A stretch of DNA of 64,000 bases from Glandiceps talaboti (lineage: Eukaryota > Hemichordata > Enteropneusta > Spengelidae). Numbering within the stretch: the first letter of the stretch is position 1; the number at the start of each line of letters is the position of its first letter. The translations under genes and the position numbers were made by a program. The stretch spans positions 22,093,442 through 22,157,441 of the forward strand of contig NC_135564.1 in assembly GCF_964340395.1 (NCBI RefSeq), written 5' to 3'. The notes under the pieces are model-generated. The model was given only the letters and a program-made list of their open reading frames with translations, had not been told where the DNA came from and searched no databases. Shown here piece by piece: positions 61,961 through 64,000 of this stretch.

Positions 61961-63424
61961 GGGCTAGGGAAGTCCCTTTTGCCTTACATGGCTAAATGGC
62001 CCACACCTTGAAGAGTCCATGAAACGGGAAACGCTCTGTTTCGACGATTTCCGGTTTGATAGTGTTCAATACTGGACGTCACCATGGTTTTGCACATCGT
62101 TTACTATCAACATTCGTATGTTGTTTCGTTGTAATTTATGTAAATTCTTTGTTTGCCGTCGCTTGCGGATCGCCGGGTAGATTTAGAAGAAACATAAATT
62201 TCGTTGTGCTCAAAATGCCGTACAAATATCTTCAGAATAACTACACACATGACACATATCACTTTATATTTCACCAGTGTAGGAAACTTAGGTACACACA
62301 GAAAATGAAACAACAGGAAAGTGAATTATTTCAAGACATCCTAACATTGTTGTTTTTTTCTGTTTGGAGTATTTGACTCGAAATTCAAGGACGGCAAATC
62401 AAAGCATTGAAATTAATGGAACCTAACTTGGAAATATAGTGGAATATAATTTTAAGAGAAGTTAACGACATTTTCTTTTACAATCCTGAAAATGAATTAA
62501 ACTCAAAACATTTTAAGAATATGACACGTTAATAAATAATAATAAAATCAAAAATATCTGCCAAGGAACTGGTCACAGTGTAAACACCAAGCCATATTGA
62601 AACTTAATCAAAAGTTTGGTAGTATGCTATTTTCGTGGGTGAAAATATATAAAACATTAACATATAAATGATGTTACTATACTTTAACAGTAAATTTGAT
62701 GTTGTTGGTTGTGTTACTATACCCTCTGAAGGTATAATAAAGTTCATGGACTAACACAACGAGTTTCAACCACAGTAACACGTAGAGCATAATACCATAC
62801 ACAGGCACTCGAATCAATCTGTATAATAAAATATTACTTAGAAGTTGTTGTTTTAGTATAAGAGCTTTTATTCCAGATTATACATATATACAGAGTGTTG
62901 AAATGTCGTGGTACTACTAAAACTGATTTAGGCACATATTCGATTTTACATGTATATCACCATAATCTCCGATGTGTAAAATAGTACATCAAGCTACTGT
63001 GGTTTCAGGCTTTGCCGTCGGCCAAAGTTGATACAACAGTTGGCGTGGGTAATAAATATAATCCAACTTTATAAACAGTCTTATTATAGCATAGGTAGGG
63101 TCTATGGTTATAGGCAGCAAGACAGTGTTATGAGTAAACGGAAGTAGTTACGACACATTTTGAAGAAGTGTCACTTTACCACCTGCGGAGATCGGATTAA
63201 TAGCAAAGGGTCATTCAGGGGTCATTGTGGTTTACCATTACATTCCTTGAACATGACGTCATATTTGGTCCATCCTGGACTGCACTGTGTACGAGAAGTA
63301 TACACGGTGTACCCATGGATGTAATCAATAAGGCAGTCTGGATGCCAACGTGGTTTCTAACTAATGTGAGTGGAGGTGTAAATGGTAACGATACCGTAGT
63401 TCTGGATGTATATACTACGATGTT
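61961..63424. other. Non-repetitive stretch upstream of the Smad gene, no gene recognised
   Basis: About 1.5 kb, AT-rich. A 106-codon plus frame (62056-62376) begins with a hydrophobic segment but overlaps a minus frame of similar quality and shows no domain, so it is not called. Frames at 63215-63500 on both strands likewise overlap and have no recognisable character. Confidence 0.4.
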
Positions 63425-63496
63425 CGACATGTCTTCCCTGAGAGGGAAGACGTGTCGATCCTCGAAGCATGGAGGTATAACCCACATACTTCCATG
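63425..63496. other. Two adjacent hairpins, each with a G-U wobble
   Basis: Hairpin 1 (63425-63457): CGACATGTCTTCCCT, loop GAG, AGGGAAGACGTGTCG, a 15-bp stem whose one mismatch is a U-G wobble. Hairpin 2 (63468-63496): CATGGAGGTAT, 7-nt loop, ATACTTCCATG, an 11-bp stem with one G-U wobble. They lie 10 bp apart in otherwise non-repetitive sequence. They could be part of a structured RNA or small palindromic element remnants. Confidence 0.5.
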
Positions 63497-63717
63497 TTAA
63501 GTTGTAGCATATACATCCACAGCTATAAACGATACGGGATCGGACTAGGCTGTCAATAAAGGGGTCTTATCTCCAATGTAATAATGCTAACCAGAGCATT
63601 TATTCCTGAAAAGAGTGGTTTAAATGAGATAAAATGATATATCGTTAATGTGCATTTAAAACACACTGAATCTATCATTCTTTAAGGTCTGTCAAATCGC
63701 CACAGAGGATCACCAAA
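63497..63717. other. Unique sequence, no gene seen
   Basis: Spacer between the hairpins and the terminal repeat, nothing recognised. Confidence 0.4.
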
Positions 63718-64000
63718 AAAATAGCGCCAATGGTGTTGTAGCACAACTGTACAGTTTTTAAAAATATTTATCCACATGATGATCCATGCCGAATCATTTG
63801 CTGAATGATTGATTATCTAGTTGCCTATCCAGCCCTGCTATTATCTTTGCAATATACGCGATCATTTGGCTGTTGCTATGAGCGAGGTTATGTGTTACAC
63901 ATATCTGCATACATTGTTTTTAATGTTTGTTCACTTGTCTATGAACCCCTGATGTTATCTTTGCGATATACATCATCATTTGGCTGTTGCTATGGGTGTG
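63718..64000 (+). repeat. Front end of the ~110-bp-module dispersed repeat (runs off the window)
   Basis: TTGTAGCACAACTGTACAGT at 63733 and the following 150 bp match 6352-6520, leading into two GGCTGTTGCTATG modules (63868 and 63980). Same orientation as the copy at 6341-7707. Confidence 0.85.

Noticed and set aside
62056-62376. 106-codon plus frame with hydrophobic N-terminal part
   Set aside because: A minus frame of 68 codons overlaps it, no domain is recognisable, and the composition follows the AT-rich background.
63215-63500. Overlapping ~90-codon frames on both strands
   Set aside because: The two strands have equal support, no splice or family evidence, and the stretch includes the hairpins.
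1-64000. tRNA, rRNA or known small RNA genes
   Set aside because: No B-box (GGTTCGANNCC type) with a foldable cloverleaf, and no rRNA-like stretch, was recognised.

Overview
This is a eukaryotic, almost certainly metazoan and non-vertebrate, nuclear window. There are no operons, ribosome binding sites, rRNA or recognisable tRNA genes. The one protein-coding exon I can name with confidence is the first coding exon of a TGF-beta/activin receptor-regulated Smad (Smad2/3 class) on the minus strand at 61161-61357, ending at a consensus splice donor. The dispersed repeats resemble those common in marine invertebrates such as lancelets, hemichordates and molluscs: roughly 110-150 bp modules ending in CA microsatellites, and hAT- and piggyBac-like elements. 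I cannot fix the species from sequence alone.

The dominant content is tandem repeats. By my hand tally, more than twenty unrelated minisatellite families with units of 22-66 bp (plus arrays with ~110 and ~151 bp units) cover about 29 kb, a little under half of the window. The largest are a 41-bp array (698-3031), a 42/40-bp pair (4541-5888), a 30-bp array (9366-10392), a 37-bp array abutting a 57/66-bp array (13470-19458), a 45-bp array (20752-23702), a 28-bp array (36547-43123, interrupted by a transposon) and a 54-bp array (51024-54258). Several units are multiples of 3 or lack stop codons, so the arrays contain very long reading frames (up to about 1,000 codons). I treat these as artefacts of periodicity because they are open in several frames and on both strands.

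The second layer is DNA transposons, several of which sit inside or at the edge of minisatellites: a piggyBac-like element (1-697) in a TTAA of the 41-bp array; a 4.0-kb CAGGG-ended element (24916-28939) in a 51-bp array, itself carrying a 2.34-kb element found again at 33478-35830; and a 1.55-kb CAGTG-ended element (40572-42120) in the 28-bp array with a 6-bp target duplication. That last case can be checked against an unoccupied sister segment 2,314 bp to the left. A second, incomplete copy lies at 48282-49790. A further repeat occurs as inverted copies at 23703-24696 and 46593-47297; one carries a single unit of what is a multi-copy tandem array in the other. Small palindromic elements lie at 13195-13361 and 46079-46231.

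The right-hand 5 kb (about 59.5-63.7 kb) is the most gene-like part: the Smad exon, an upstream region with a perfect CRE and CCAAT motifs, an unidentified plus-strand exon candidate with good splice sites (60224-60293), and a pair of wobble-containing hairpins (63425-63496). I did not find later Smad exons to the left. Either the first intron is longer than 60 kb and filled with minisatellites and transposons, or the order of the assembly there should be checked.
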